From: Paludibacter sp.
GTDB lineage: Bacteria; Bacteroidota; Bacteroidia; Bacteroidales; Paludibacteraceae
DNA length: 8,144 nucleotides
Direction of reading: 5' to 3'
NCBI GenBank assembly: GCA_028748945.1
Contig: JAQTOL010000132.1
Location: 1 to 8,144 of the forward strand
Below, in pieces: positions 7,894-8,144 of the stretch. Both the position numbers and the translations under genes were made by a program. How positions within the stretch are numbered: the first letter of the stretch is position 1; each line of letters opens with the position of its first letter. The notes under the pieces were generated by a model. The model was not told the DNA's origin. It did not search any database and saw only the letters and a program-made list of their open reading frames with translations.

Positions 7894-7917
7894 TATTTAA
7901 TTATTTAATCATTTAAT
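7894..7917. repeat. 8-bp tandem repeat in the GH97-downstream gene gap
   Basis: Three adjacent copies of an 8-bp unit, TATTTAAT, TATTTAAT and CATTTAAT, fill most of the 35-nt gap between the GH97 stop and the next ATG. There is no GC-rich stem here, so nothing suggests a terminator and read-through into the next gene is likely. A repeat of this kind can change copy number by slippage and alter the spacing before the start codon, but that is speculation. Confidence 0.6.
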
Positions 7918-7927
7918 TTTATTTATT

Positions 7928-8144
7928 ATGAAAACAAATTACTTATTTAAAAAAGCGCTTTTAACTGTTTTTTTTGTATTCGGTGTTTTGTCAGTTGGGT
8001 CAGTGTATGCTGCCGATCCTGCAGTAGTTGTAGATGGTATTGCATATAATGTAGTAGATGGAGCTGCGGAAGTTGCTGCACTGCCGGATGGTACGACCAA
8101 ATATACAGGTACGCTGACTATTCCTGCAAATGTTACTATTAATG
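7928..8144 (+). CDS. N-terminal part of a secreted protein, probably BspA-like leucine-rich-repeat type
   Basis: An open frame of 72 codons starts at ATG 7928 and runs off the end of the window without a stop. It begins with a clear signal peptide: Lys2, Lys8 and Lys9 flank a hydrophobic core, with likely cleavage after Ala28 or Ala29 (VYAAD). The mature part contains VDGIAYNVVDG (35-45) and YTGTLTIPANVTIN (59-72). In BspA-like (LRR_5) surface proteins this pattern of a short DGI-Y strand, then a Y-G---IP--V segment, comes just before the leucine-rich repeats, so that family is the best guess; the repeats themselves would be outside the window. It lies 35 nt after the GH97 gene on the same strand and probably belongs to the same operon. 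Such proteins are usually surface adhesins or binding proteins, and some carry T9SS tails. The coding call and signal peptide are solid; the family assignment is tentative. Confidence 0.72.
   Translation, partial: MKTNYLFKKALLTVFFVFGVLSVGSVYAADPAVVVDGIAYNVVDGAAEVAALPDGTTKYTGTLTIPANVTIN

Noticed and set aside
1..8144. CRISPR arrays, tRNA or rRNA genes, insertion sequences, attachment sites
   Set aside because: No regularly spaced repeats, cloverleaf-like sequences, transposase or integrase motifs, or long terminal inverted repeats were seen.

Overview
The window looks like part of a polysaccharide utilization locus (PUL) from a member of the Bacteroidota, probably Bacteroidales. The evidence is the tandem SusC/SusD pair, the AT-rich non-coding DNA without clear Shine-Dalgarno sites, a GH97 glycoside hydrolase, and a C-terminal tail of type IX secretion system (T9SS) type on that enzyme. 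The genus cannot be fixed from the sequence.

Layout, all genes on the + strand. Positions 1-787 are a long AT-rich non-coding leader with several dyad symmetries, including a 13-bp imperfect hairpin at 73-108 and a perfect 16-bp palindrome at 604-619, and a 12-bp tandem repeat just before the first gene. Positions 788-3886 encode a SusC/RagA-type TonB-dependent outer-membrane transporter. After 29 nt comes 3916-5529, a SusD/RagB-type surface glycan-binding lipoprotein. A 92-nt gap with a stable stem-loop and a T tract follows. Positions 5622-7892 encode a secreted GH97 enzyme. After 35 nt containing an 8-bp tandem repeat, 7928-8144 begins a secreted protein that runs off the window and resembles the N-terminus of BspA-like leucine-rich-repeat proteins.

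How the genes fit together: SusC and SusD would capture and import an oligosaccharide, and the GH97 enzyme would release a terminal alpha-linked sugar from it. Its catalytic residues match the retaining, alpha-galactosidase-type branch of GH97 (Asp418 and Glu473, with Gly449 where inverting SusB-type enzymes carry a Glu base), not the inverting alpha-glucosidase branch. Its T9SS-like tail suggests that it acts outside the cell or on the surface rather than in the periplasm. The fourth protein is also exported and may be a surface adhesin or binding protein. No regulator is encoded here, and SusC lacks the N-terminal STN signalling domain, so control probably comes from outside the window.

The locus is built from known families. 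I see no clearly new system. The points most worth checking are the GH97 active-site type combined with the T9SS tail, the hairpin between susD and the GH97 gene, and the structured leader.
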